A DNA stretch of 8,259 bases. It comes from Scybalousia_A sp963588535 (lineage in GTDB: Bacteria; Bacteroidota; Bacteroidia; Bacteroidales; P3). The DNA lies in NCBI GenBank assembly GCA_963588535.1, contig CAVAII010000136.1:1-8259 (forward strand), in the 5' to 3' direction. The notes under the pieces are model-generated. The model did no database searches. It was not told where the DNA came from and saw only the letters and a list, made by a program, of their open reading frames with translations. Below, piece by piece: positions 1 to 6,829 of this stretch. Both the position numbers and the translations under genes were made by a program. The first letter of the stretch is position 1, and the number at the start of each line of letters is the position of its first letter.

Positions 1-7
1 TCTTTAT

Positions 8-22
8 ACTATATAATATAGT
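8..22. repeat. Perfect 15-bp palindrome upstream of the glmM promoter
   Basis: ACTATAT (8-14) and ATATAGT (16-22) are exact inverted repeats around one central A. It lies about 85 bp upstream of the predicted -33 element of the mutase promoter, so it could be an operator for that gene or for a gene off the left edge. It is made almost only of A and T, and a chance origin is quite possible. Confidence 0.35.
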
Positions 23-92
23 GTGTCGAGGCTTTATTTTGCCTTAATTATGTATTATTTCTAATGCTTTGTGCCGAATTTTTTGGGTTTTC

Positions 93-124
93 TTAGTCTA
101 TTAGGCGTTTTTTTAGTAATTTTG
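93..124 (+). promoter_or_regulatory. Predicted Bacteroidota-type promoter for the glmM-metG pair
   Basis: TAATTTTG at 117-124 matches the Bacteroidota -7 consensus TAnnTTTG. A TTAG at 93-96, 20 nt upstream, is an imperfect match to the -33 element TTTG. Transcription would begin a few bases downstream, around 130, leaving a short A/T-rich leader before the ATG at 156. The rest of 1-155 shows no recognisable gene; it holds a short palindrome at 8-22 and weak AGGC/GCCT pairing near 29-44 that is too small to call a terminator. The assignment rests on motif match and position only. Confidence 0.6.
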
Positions 125-155
125 CACTTTATTTTACAAAAATATATATAAGAGT

Positions 156-1556
156 ATGTCATTAGTTAAATCAATTTCAGGTTTTAGAGGAACCATTGGT
201 GGCAAATCGGGCGATAACCTAACACCCGTTGATTTAGTAGGATTTGTTTCTGCTTTCGTAATGCTAATAAAAGAAAAAACAGGTAAAAACAAAGTCAAGA
301 TACTTGTAGGTAGAGACGCAAGAATATCAGGACAAATGGTTAATAACGTTGTTTGCGGTACTCTTATGGCTATGGGTGCAGATGTCTTAGACACAGGTCT
401 TTCCACTACTCCAACTACCGAAATAGCAGTCGTTGATAACGAGGCCGATGGTGGTATTATCCTTACTGCCTCTCATAATCCTTTGCAATGGAATGCTCTT
501 AAATTCTTAGCCTCTAACGGCGAGTTTATCTCCAAAGAAGACGGCGAAAAATTGTTGTCTATTGCCGATAAGAACGATTTCGAATTTGCTCCTGCTACCT
601 CTCTTGGATCTTATACTACTGTTACTGACGCTGTTGACAAACATATTGAAAAAGTCCTTGCCTTAGATCTTGTAGATGTAGAGGCTATTAAGAAGGCTTC
701 TTTTAGCGTTGCCTTCGACTCGGTTAATTCTACGGGAGGATTTGTCCTAAAAAAACTCTTAAAGGCTTTGGGTGTCAAAGAAATATACGCCCTTAACGAC
801 GAACCAACAGGTCTTTTTGCTCACAATCCTGAGCCATTGCCTGAGAATATTACCGATATATGTGCTTTGGTTGAGGACAAACATTGTGCTTGCGGTTTTA
901 TCGTTGATCCTGATGTAGATAGACTTGCAATAGTATCTAACACAGGCAAACCTTTTGTAGAGGAATACACTTTGGTATCGGTTGCTGACTATGTGTTGGA
1001 GAATACTCTCGGACCAACAGTTTCTAATCTTTCTTCCTCTCGTGCATTAAGAGATATAACCGAAAAGAAATACAATCAACGTTATGAGCCTGCTGCCGTT
1101 GGAGAGGTTAATGTGGTTAAGAAAATGAAAGAAATAGGTGCTGTTATAGGCGGAGAAGGCAACGGCGGAGTTATCTATCCTGCTTGCCATTATGGTAGAG
1201 ACGCCTTAGTAGGTATTGCTCTATTCCTTACACTTTTAGCCAAAAAGAATATATCCTCTCAAGAACTTCGTGATAGTTTCCCTGAGTACGTTATTGCCAA
1301 AAAGAAAATGGAATTAACACCTGAGATTAATGTCGACCTAATCCTTTCCTCTATGGCTAAGAAATACGCTAATTATGACGTAAATACAATAGACGGAGTT
1401 AAGATTAATTTCGATAACGAGTGGGTTCATTTGCGTAAAAGCAACACCGAGCCTATTATTCGTATCTATGCCGAAAGCAATACTATGACTACGGCAGAAC
1501 ATTTGGCAAGCGTAATAATAGATGATATAACCTCTATAATAAGAGAAAACTTATAA
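156..1556 (+). CDS. glmM: Phosphoglucosamine mutase-type alpha-D-phosphohexomutase
   Basis: A 466-residue cytoplasmic enzyme of the alpha-D-phosphohexomutase superfamily. It most likely interconverts glucosamine 6-phosphate and glucosamine 1-phosphate, the step before UDP-GlcNAc synthesis for peptidoglycan and lipid A. All four signature loops are visible: the phosphoserine loop TASHNP with catalytic Ser106, the metal-binding loop DPDVDR (Asp251, Asp253, Asp255), the sugar-specificity loop GEGNGG around Glu334, and the phosphate-binding loop RKSNTEP at 427-433. The N-terminus SGFRGTIGG is the counterpart of the usual G(T/I)(D/R)G(I/T)xG motif. Length is normal for the family. The start follows the promoter by a short leader and places the conserved N-terminal motif at residues 8-16. 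metG begins 20 nt downstream, so the two are probably co-transcribed. Superfamily membership is secure. The GlmM assignment follows usual naming for this subtype; phosphomannomutase or phosphoglucomutase activity cannot be excluded from sequence alone. Confidence 0.88.
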   Translation: MSLVKSISGFRGTIGGKSGDNLTPVDLVGFVSAFVMLIKEKTGKNKVKILVGRDARISGQMVNNVVCGTLMAMGADVLDTGLSTTPTTEIAVVDNEADGGIILTASHNPLQWNALKFLASNGEFISKEDGEKLLSIADKNDFEFAPATSLGSYTTVTDAVDKHIEKVLALDLVDVEAIKKASFSVAFDSVNSTGGFVLKKLLKALGVKEIYALNDEPTGLFAHNPEPLPENITDICALVEDKHCACGFIVDPDVDRLAIVSNTGKPFVEEYTLVSVADYVLENTLGPTVSNLSSSRALRDITEKKYNQRYEPAAVGEVNVVKKMKEIGAVIGGEGNGGVIYPACHYGRDALVGIALFLTLLAKKNISSQELRDSFPEYVIAKKKMELTPEINVDLILSSMAKKYANYDVNTIDGVKINFDNEWVHLRKSNTEPIIRIYAESNTMTTAEHLASVIIDDITSIIRENL

Positions 1557-1576
1557 ACCTTTCAATACCGAACATT

Positions 1577-3631
1577 ATGATATACACAGATAAAGACAAG
1601 AAATTCAAACGTTATACCGTTACCACAGCCCTACCTTACGCCAATGGTCCTATTCATATCGGCCACATGGCAGGCGTATATGTACCTGCGGATATCTATT
1701 GCCGTTACCTTCGTAGCCAAAAAGAAGATGTTTTCTTTATCGGTGGTAGTGACGAACACGGTGTCCCTGTTACTATTCGTGCCAAAAAAGAAGGTTGTAC
1801 CCCACAAGATGTCGTAGACCGTTATCATAAGATAATCAAAGACTCTTTCGAGGAGTTCGGTATGAGTTACGATATATATTCTCGCACTACAAGTCCTACT
1901 CATAACAAGACGGCTTCGGATTTCTTCCTTAAACTATATAACGAGGGCAAACTAATCGACAAGACTACCAAACAATATTATGACGAACAGGAGAAAACCT
2001 TCCTCGCCGACAGATACATAGTAGGTACTTGTCCTATATGCGGTAATGAGAATGCGTATGGAGACCAATGTGAGAAATGTGGTTCATCTCTTAACGCTAC
2101 CGACCTTATCAACCCTCATTCTGCTCTAAGTGGTAATGCACCTGTATTGAAAGAGACTAAACATTGGTTCTTGCCTTTGAATGATTACGAAGACTTTCTT
2201 AAAGATTGGATCTTGAATCAGCATAAAGAATGGAAAACAAATGTCTATGGTCAATGTAAATCGTGGTTAGACAACGGCTTACAACCTCGTGCAGTTACTC
2301 GTGATTTGGATTGGGGAATAAAAGTGCCGATAAAAGAGGCTGAAAACAAAGTTCTATACGTTTGGTTTGACGCTCCTATTGGTTACATTTCCAACACAAT
2401 AGAGAAATTAGGCGATGATTGGCACAAATGGTGGCAAGACAAAGAAACCAAATTAGTTCATTTTATTGGAAAGGACAATATCGTCTTTCATTGCATAGTA
2501 TTCCCTGCTATGTTGAAGGCTCACGGAGATTTTATCTTACCAGAAAATGTCCCTGCTAATGAGTTTCTTAACCTTGAAGGTGATAAGATTTCTACCTCTC
2601 GTAACTGGGCTGTTTGGCTTAACGAATATTTGGAAGATTTTCCTAACAAACAAGACGTCCTAAGATATGTTCTCTGTGCTAATGCCCCTGAGACTAAGGA
2701 CAATGACTTTACTTGGAAGGACTTTCAAACAAGAAACAATAGCGAATTGGTGGCTATATTTGGTAACTTTGTTAATCGTACTATCGTCCTAACACACAAA
2801 TACTTTGGTGGTAAAGTCCCTACTCGTTACGCAGTGAATGATTTGGACAAAACGACCCTTGAAGAGATTAGCACCTACCCTGAGAAGATTGGTACTCTAA
2901 TAGAGACCTACAAGTTCCGTGATGCTTTGTTTGAGTTGATGAATTTAGCACGTCTTGGCAATAAATATCTAACCGAGAACGAGCCTTGGAAGACTATCAA
3001 AACAGACACCGAACGTACTTCTACGGTATTAAATATCTCTTTGCAGATATGTGCTTGTCTTTCTGTTCTTTGCTCGCCTTTCTTACCATTTTCTGCTAAG
3101 AAACTTCAAAACATTCTTAACCTTAATATCAATACTTGGACTGAGGGTGGAAATACTAATCTATTAGAGGAAGGAAAAGAGATTAACGAGCCTGAGTTAT
3201 TGTTTGAAAAGATTGAGGACGACCAAATCCAAAAACAAATCGATAAATTGGCTTTAAGCAAGAAACAAAACGAGTTAGAAAAGGCTACCGTTGTGTCTAA
3301 GAAAGAGAATATTATCTTTGATGACTTTGATAAAATAGATATCCGTGTTAGCAAGATCATTTCGGCTGAAAAGGTTGCCAAAACCAAAAAACTATTGAAA
3401 TTAGTTGTCGACACAGGCATAGACCAACGCACTATCGTTAGTGGTATTGCAGAGTATTACAAACCTGAGGAAATAATTGGTAAGCAAGTACTTGTCCTTG
3501 TTAATTTGGCTCCAAAAGAACTGAAAGGTATTAAGTCTGAGGGTATGATACTTATGGCACAGAACCCATTAGGCGAACTTTGTTTTGTATCCCCTGAGAA
3601 AGATTTCAAAACAGGCAGCGTAGTTAAATAA
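1577..3631 (+). CDS. metG: Methionine--tRNA ligase (MetG) with C-terminal tRNA-binding domain
   Basis: A 684-residue class I aminoacyl-tRNA synthetase that charges tRNA-Met, including initiator tRNA, with methionine using ATP. The Rossmann catalytic domain carries HIGH at residues 27-30. The connecting domain has a zinc knuckle with Cys152, Cys155, Cys165 and Cys168. The second ATP loop reads KISTS at 337-341 in place of KMSKS. An alpha-helical anticodon-binding region spans about 385-515. A lysine/glutamate-rich linker (about 530-575) leads to a Trbp111-like OB-fold domain at about 580-684, beginning FDDFDKIDIRVSKI, which in this family mediates dimerisation and non-specific tRNA binding. 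The protein looks full length. The ATG at 1577 lies 20 nt after the glmM stop with no purine-rich ribosome-binding site, as is common in Bacteroidota. It is followed by a terminator-like hairpin. Confidence 0.97.
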   Translation: MIYTDKDKKFKRYTVTTALPYANGPIHIGHMAGVYVPADIYCRYLRSQKEDVFFIGGSDEHGVPVTIRAKKEGCTPQDVVDRYHKIIKDSFEEFGMSYDIYSRTTSPTHNKTASDFFLKLYNEGKLIDKTTKQYYDEQEKTFLADRYIVGTCPICGNENAYGDQCEKCGSSLNATDLINPHSALSGNAPVLKETKHWFLPLNDYEDFLKDWILNQHKEWKTNVYGQCKSWLDNGLQPRAVTRDLDWGIKVPIKEAENKVLYVWFDAPIGYISNTIEKLGDDWHKWWQDKETKLVHFIGKDNIVFHCIVFPAMLKAHGDFILPENVPANEFLNLEGDKISTSRNWAVWLNEYLEDFPNKQDVLRYVLCANAPETKDNDFTWKDFQTRNNSELVAIFGNFVNRTIVLTHKYFGGKVPTRYAVNDLDKTTLEEISTYPEKIGTLIETYKFRDALFELMNLARLGNKYLTENEPWKTIKTDTERTSTVLNISLQICACLSVLCSPFLPFSAKKLQNILNLNINTWTEGGNTNLLEEGKEINEPELLFEKIEDDQIQKQIDKLALSKKQNELEKATVVSKKENIIFDDFDKIDIRVSKIISAEKVAKTKKLLKLVVDTGIDQRTIVSGIAEYYKPEEIIGKQVLVLVNLAPKELKGIKSEGMILMAQNPLGELCFVSPEKDFKTGSVVK

Positions 3632-3694
3632 CCACCTAAGAACTATACCTTAAGATTATTAATAATCAGAAAAGGTTTAAGACAGAAAATAAGA

Positions 3695-3725
3695 AAAGGA
3701 CCTCTCAAAAAAAGGGGTCCTTTAT
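3695..3725. terminator. Bidirectional intrinsic terminator between convergent genes
   Basis: AAAGGACCTC (3695-3704) pairs with GGGGTCCTTT (3714-3723) to form a 10-bp stem with one G-U pair in the + strand transcript and a 9-nt loop. The + strand continues TTTATAATTT after the stem, and the - strand continues CCTTTTCTTATTTT. The element can therefore end both the metG transcript and the ATPase transcript, which converge here with only 102 nt between their stop codons. Confidence 0.8.
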
Positions 3726-3733
3726 AATTTCTA

Positions 3734-5083
3734 CTACAAGAACATTGTCATAAAAACTGGCAAAAAAGTTATATTACCATCTCGACGATAGTCTTTTGTG
3801 TATAGGATAAAACTCTCACCGATACGAGAAGAGTATTTACGAGAAAACTCATCAAGTGATTTATGAGTCTTATAACCAGACGATTTTACTTCAAGAGGCG
3901 ATACCTTATTACCTCGTGAGAGAATAAAATCAATCTCATAATTATGCTTACCACTCTCTGTTGGCCATGTGTGATAGAATAATTTATTGCCTTTGGCTAC
4001 AAGCATTTGAGCAACAATATTTTCATAGACATAACCGAGGTCTGCCGAAAGTTTATCGGAAAGAAGTTTTTGATAAATGGTGTTTTCGGTGGCAGACTTA
4101 TCCCAAAAAGCAAGTGTAATAAAAAGTCCCGTGTCGGCAAGAAACATCTTATATTGGTCATAATTCGTATGTAAAGGCATTCCTACATTAGGGTCATTGG
4201 AGTGATAAGCAAAATTAACCGTTAGGCTATCTTCCAAATCGTTCAATAGTTCTGCCATTTCATTCTTTGATTCATTGCGACCTAATACACTCGTTGTTCG
4301 ATACCTAGATACATTTTTGGATAATTGCGAGGGAATAGCAGAAAAAAGTCTTGAGGCTTTACCCGACACATCAATCTTTCGAAAGTCATCTAAATACAAT
4401 TCTATAATCTCTCTTTTGACCGCATCTACTTCCGATAAATTATTCGTTCTAAGATAAGTATCTACTGCCTGTGGCATACCACCTACAAGCATATACAAAC
4501 GAAAATCCCTTAGAAGTTTGCGACAAATAGAATCACCAAACGATTTTTTACTCTCAAACGATTCTCTCAAAAGAGGAATCGTAACCTTATCCCCCAAAGC
4601 CATACGAAACTCCTCATAATCCATAGGATACATTGTAAGACGAGTCTCTTCACTGGGAATAACGATATTTTGTATATTACGTTTGATAGAAAGCAATGAA
4701 CCTGTCTCGATATAATCATACCGATGGTCTTTGACTAAATACTTAATTGCCTGTCTTGCAGTAGGACATCGTTGTATCTCGTCAAAAATAATCACGGATT
4801 GACGTTCTATCAATTTGGTATTATAGATAAATTGCAGACGCATAAAGAAATCATCCCTATCTGAGATGTGTTCTACTGCCTCCCATACACTTTGGGGAGC
4901 ATCGGCAAAGTCTACAACAATATAAGACTTGTATTGTTTGCGTGCAAACTCCTCTGCTATAGTTGATTTACCAACACGTCTAGCACCTTGAATAAGCAAA
5001 GCTGTTGTGCCGTTACGTTCTTGTTTCCAACGAAGCATTTGGTTAAAAATCTTTCTTTCGAATATATTGACATTGGTACTCAT
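3734..5083 (-). CDS. AAA ATPase of the AAA_14-DUF4143 family, function unknown
   Basis: Numbered from the ATG at 5083, the protein is 449 residues. The N-terminal P-loop ATPase domain has a Walker A motif GARRVGKS (33-40) and a Walker B motif IIFDEIQ (98-104), followed by ETGSLLS (126-132), YPMDYEEF (152-159) and VGGMPQAV (200-207), all typical of the AAA_14 group. The C-terminal DUF4143 region contains EIDFIL (383-388) and PLEVKSSG (396-403), a D...ExK arrangement resembling a PD-(D/E)XK nuclease-like fold; whether it cleaves anything is unknown. An in-frame ATG at 5134 exists, but it lies upstream of the predicted -7 element at 5113-5120, so it should not be on the transcript. The ATG at 5083 has GAGGA just before it and precedes MSTNVNIFERK, a more typical start for the family. 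No signal peptide or membrane segment is seen. Such genes are often multicopy accessory genes in Bacteroidales (recalled, not checked), and their role is not established. No toxin-antitoxin or defence partner lies beside it. Confidence 0.88.
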   Translation of the reverse strand: MSTNVNIFERKIFNQMLRWKQERNGTTALLIQGARRVGKSTIAEEFARKQYKSYIVVDFADAPQSVWEAVEHISDRDDFFMRLQFIYNTKLIERQSVIIFDEIQRCPTARQAIKYLVKDHRYDYIETGSLLSIKRNIQNIVIPSEETRLTMYPMDYEEFRMALGDKVTIPLLRESFESKKSFGDSICRKLLRDFRLYMLVGGMPQAVDTYLRTNNLSEVDAVKREIIELYLDDFRKIDVSGKASRLFSAIPSQLSKNVSRYRTTSVLGRNESKNEMAELLNDLEDSLTVNFAYHSNDPNVGMPLHTNYDQYKMFLADTGLFITLAFWDKSATENTIYQKLLSDKLSADLGYVYENIVAQMLVAKGNKLFYHTWPTESGKHNYEIDFILSRGNKVSPLEVKSSGYKTHKSLDEFSRKYSSRIGESFILYTKDYRRDGNITFLPVFMTMFL

Positions 5084-5112
5084 ATCCTCATTTTTTATTA
5101 TGATTGAGAATG

Positions 5113-5144
5113 CAAAAATACGACTTTTTGTCAAAACCTCACAA
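5113..5144 (-). promoter_or_regulatory. Predicted promoter of the DUF4143 ATPase gene
   Basis: Read on the - strand, TATTTTTG (5120-5113) fits the -7 consensus TAnnTTTG, and TTG (5144-5142) lies 21 nt upstream at the position expected for the -33 element. The predicted start of transcription, near 5106, gives a leader of roughly 20-25 nt before the ATG at 5083. The -33 element sits inside the most gene-proximal copy of the AAATTGTGAGRTT repeat, so a protein binding that repeat could block RNA polymerase. No transcription data are available to me. Confidence 0.6.
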
Positions 5145-5213
5145 TTTTTTTCGGCGAAAACAAGAAGAATCTCACAATTTTTTTCAGCAAAAACAAGAAG
5201 AATCTCACAATTT
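5135..5213. repeat. 33-bp tandem repeat, about 2.3 copies, upstream of the ATPase
   Basis: Two full units (5138-5170 and 5171-5203) differ at only two positions, both G to A, and a third partial unit begins at 5204 and runs to 5213. On the - strand the unit core reads AAATTGTGAGRTT and occurs at 5213-5201, 5180-5168 and 5147-5135, exactly 33 bp apart, which is close to three turns of B-DNA. The array fills most of the gap between the nadB stop and the ATPase promoter. It could be an iterated operator, a copy-number-variable promoter spacer, or a simple duplication. The short reading frames crossing it are not credible genes. Confidence 0.85.
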
Positions 5214-5219
5214 GAGATT
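5201..5219 (-). terminator. Possible weak terminator at the nadB stop codon
   Basis: Read on the - strand, AATCTCA (5219-5213) and TGAGATT (5207-5201) can form a 7-bp hairpin with a 5-nt loop, starting inside the nadB stop codon and followed by the T-rich CTTCTTGTTTTT. The arms contain few G-C pairs, so the stem is weak. One arm is also part of the first copy of the 33-bp repeat, so the same bases could instead be a protein-binding palindrome. Confidence 0.35.
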
Positions 5220-6786
5220 ATTTCTTTGGTGGATAGTCTATCGTATAATGCAAACCAACACTCTCTTTTCGCTTCATTGCCATAGTGATAATCAAATAAG
5301 CATTGGCTACCATATTACGCAACTCACACAACTGCGGCGTTAGAACACTACGATTGTACAACTCCTCCGTCTCGTCATAGATAAGTTTGGTACGTTTGAA
5401 GGCACGTTCAAGTCTTAAATCACTTCTAACTATACCAACATAGTTACTCATTATCTGCTGTAACTCTCTCTGCGTCTGCGTTATCAAACTCATCTCTTCG
5501 TTCAATATCATACCCTCAGCATTCCAATCAGGTACCTCGTCACAGAAGTCTATATGTTCTATCTCTTGTTTAGCGTTCAAAGCAGCACGATGAGCATACA
5601 CTGCAGCCTCTAACAAAGAATTAGACGCCAAACGATTAGCCCCATGCAAACCTGTACAAGAACACTCACCCGTAGCATACAAATGCTTAATCGTAGTACG
5701 AGCATATTTATCCACAACAATACCTCCGCAACCATAATGACAAGCAGGCACAACAGGTATCATATCCCCTCTTGTGATATTCAAACCTAACTCCAAACAC
5801 TTAGCGTAGATATGTGGAAAATGGTGCATTATCTCCTCTTTGCTAATAGCCGAACAATCCAACTGCACATGGTCATCACCCGATTTGGTCATCTCCGAAT
5901 TGATAGCCCTTGCAACTATATCCCTCGGTGCAAGTGATCCACGTTTATCGTATTTGTCCATAAACGCCTCTCCTTTAAGGTTTTTCAATACTCCACCTGC
6001 TCCTCTCATTGCCTCGGTAATAAGAAAAGATGGTTTCTCTATTGGATTATACAAAGACGTTGGGTGAAACTGCACAAACTCCATATCCTTTAACCAACCC
6101 TTTGCTCTATGAACCATTGCTTGTCCATCGCCTGTGGCTATAATCGGTGCCGTAGTTGCAGAATAAACCTGACCAAAAGACCCTGTCGCTACCATTATTA
6201 TCTTGGCTAAATATGTGTCAATAGATCTTGTCTTTTTGTCCATTACATACGCACCAAAGCACTGAACATTGTCCATGTGTCGATTGACCTCTTGACCCAA
6301 ATGATGCTGCGTTATAAGGTCGATAGTAAATTGATTCTCCTTTAACTCTATATTAGGATTCTTTCTAACTGCCTCATATAACGCCCTTTCTATCTCGGCA
6401 CCAGTATTGTCTTGATGATGAAAGATACGATGTTCGGAATGCCCTCCCTCTCGGGCTAAATCATAGTTACCCGAACGATTCTTATCAAAACAAGCACCCC
6501 ACGAAATCAACTCTTTGATTCTATCAGTTGACTCGGTTATAGTTATCCTAACAGCTTCCTCGTTGCAGATACCCGCACCTGCTATAAGCGTGTCTTTGAT
6601 GTGTTTCTCGTAAGTATCAGGAGCGTACATAACGGCTGCTATACCACCTTGTGCGTACTTGGTAGAACATTCCTGAGCCTCGGATTTGGTTATAACACAG
6701 ACTTTTCCAAACTCTGCAACCTTTAATGCAAACGATAAACCTGCAATTCCGCTACCCAAGACCAAATAATCAACTTTGTATCTCAT
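5218..6786 (-). CDS. nadB: L-aspartate oxidase (NadB)
   Basis: A 522-residue FAD enzyme that oxidises L-aspartate to iminoaspartate, the first step of de novo NAD synthesis; quinolinate synthase (NadA) consumes the product. The N-terminus has the dinucleotide-binding motif GSGIAG (11-16). STKYAQGGIAA (41-51), REGGHSEHR (112-120), EFVQFHPTSLY (236-246), LITEAMRGAGG (255-265), CHYGCGG (349-355) and GANRLASNSLLEA (382-394) are hallmarks of the succinate dehydrogenase/fumarate reductase flavoprotein superfamily in its NadB form. By alignment from memory with E. coli NadB, the active-site residues are Glu113, His241, Arg288, His350 and Arg385, all present. The C-terminal helical domain (about 430-522) includes RSDLRLERAF. 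Length is close to the usual 520-540. It begins 43 nt downstream of pth on the same strand with no obvious promoter between, so co-transcription with pth is likely. nadA and nadC are not in the window. Confidence 0.96.
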   Translation of the reverse strand: MRYKVDYLVLGSGIAGLSFALKVAEFGKVCVITKSEAQECSTKYAQGGIAAVMYAPDTYEKHIKDTLIAGAGICNEEAVRITITESTDRIKELISWGACFDKNRSGNYDLAREGGHSEHRIFHHQDNTGAEIERALYEAVRKNPNIELKENQFTIDLITQHHLGQEVNRHMDNVQCFGAYVMDKKTRSIDTYLAKIIMVATGSFGQVYSATTAPIIATGDGQAMVHRAKGWLKDMEFVQFHPTSLYNPIEKPSFLITEAMRGAGGVLKNLKGEAFMDKYDKRGSLAPRDIVARAINSEMTKSGDDHVQLDCSAISKEEIMHHFPHIYAKCLELGLNITRGDMIPVVPACHYGCGGIVVDKYARTTIKHLYATGECSCTGLHGANRLASNSLLEAAVYAHRAALNAKQEIEHIDFCDEVPDWNAEGMILNEEMSLITQTQRELQQIMSNYVGIVRSDLRLERAFKRTKLIYDETEELYNRSVLTPQLCELRNMVANAYLIITMAMKRKESVGLHYTIDYPPKK

Positions 6787-6829
6787 CTCTTCTTAGATTC
6801 TTATATTATTTTAGTAAAAGAAACGTTTT

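Noticed and set aside
3106..3432. A 108-residue - strand frame inside metG.
   Set aside because: It lies opposite the MetG linker and tRNA-binding domain, is low in complexity (Ser/Phe/Leu-rich) as expected for the complement of Lys/Glu codons, and has no promoter.
5135..5213. The 33-bp repeats as a CRISPR array.
   Set aside because: The copies are directly adjacent with no unique spacers between them, and no cas gene is nearby.
5007..5343. Small + strand reading frames over the 33-bp repeat, encoding an 11-residue repeat with SQFFSAKTRR.
   Set aside because: 33 is a multiple of three, so any tandem 33-bp DNA repeat gives a repeated peptide. The frames overlap two real genes in antisense and have no promoter or family resemblance.
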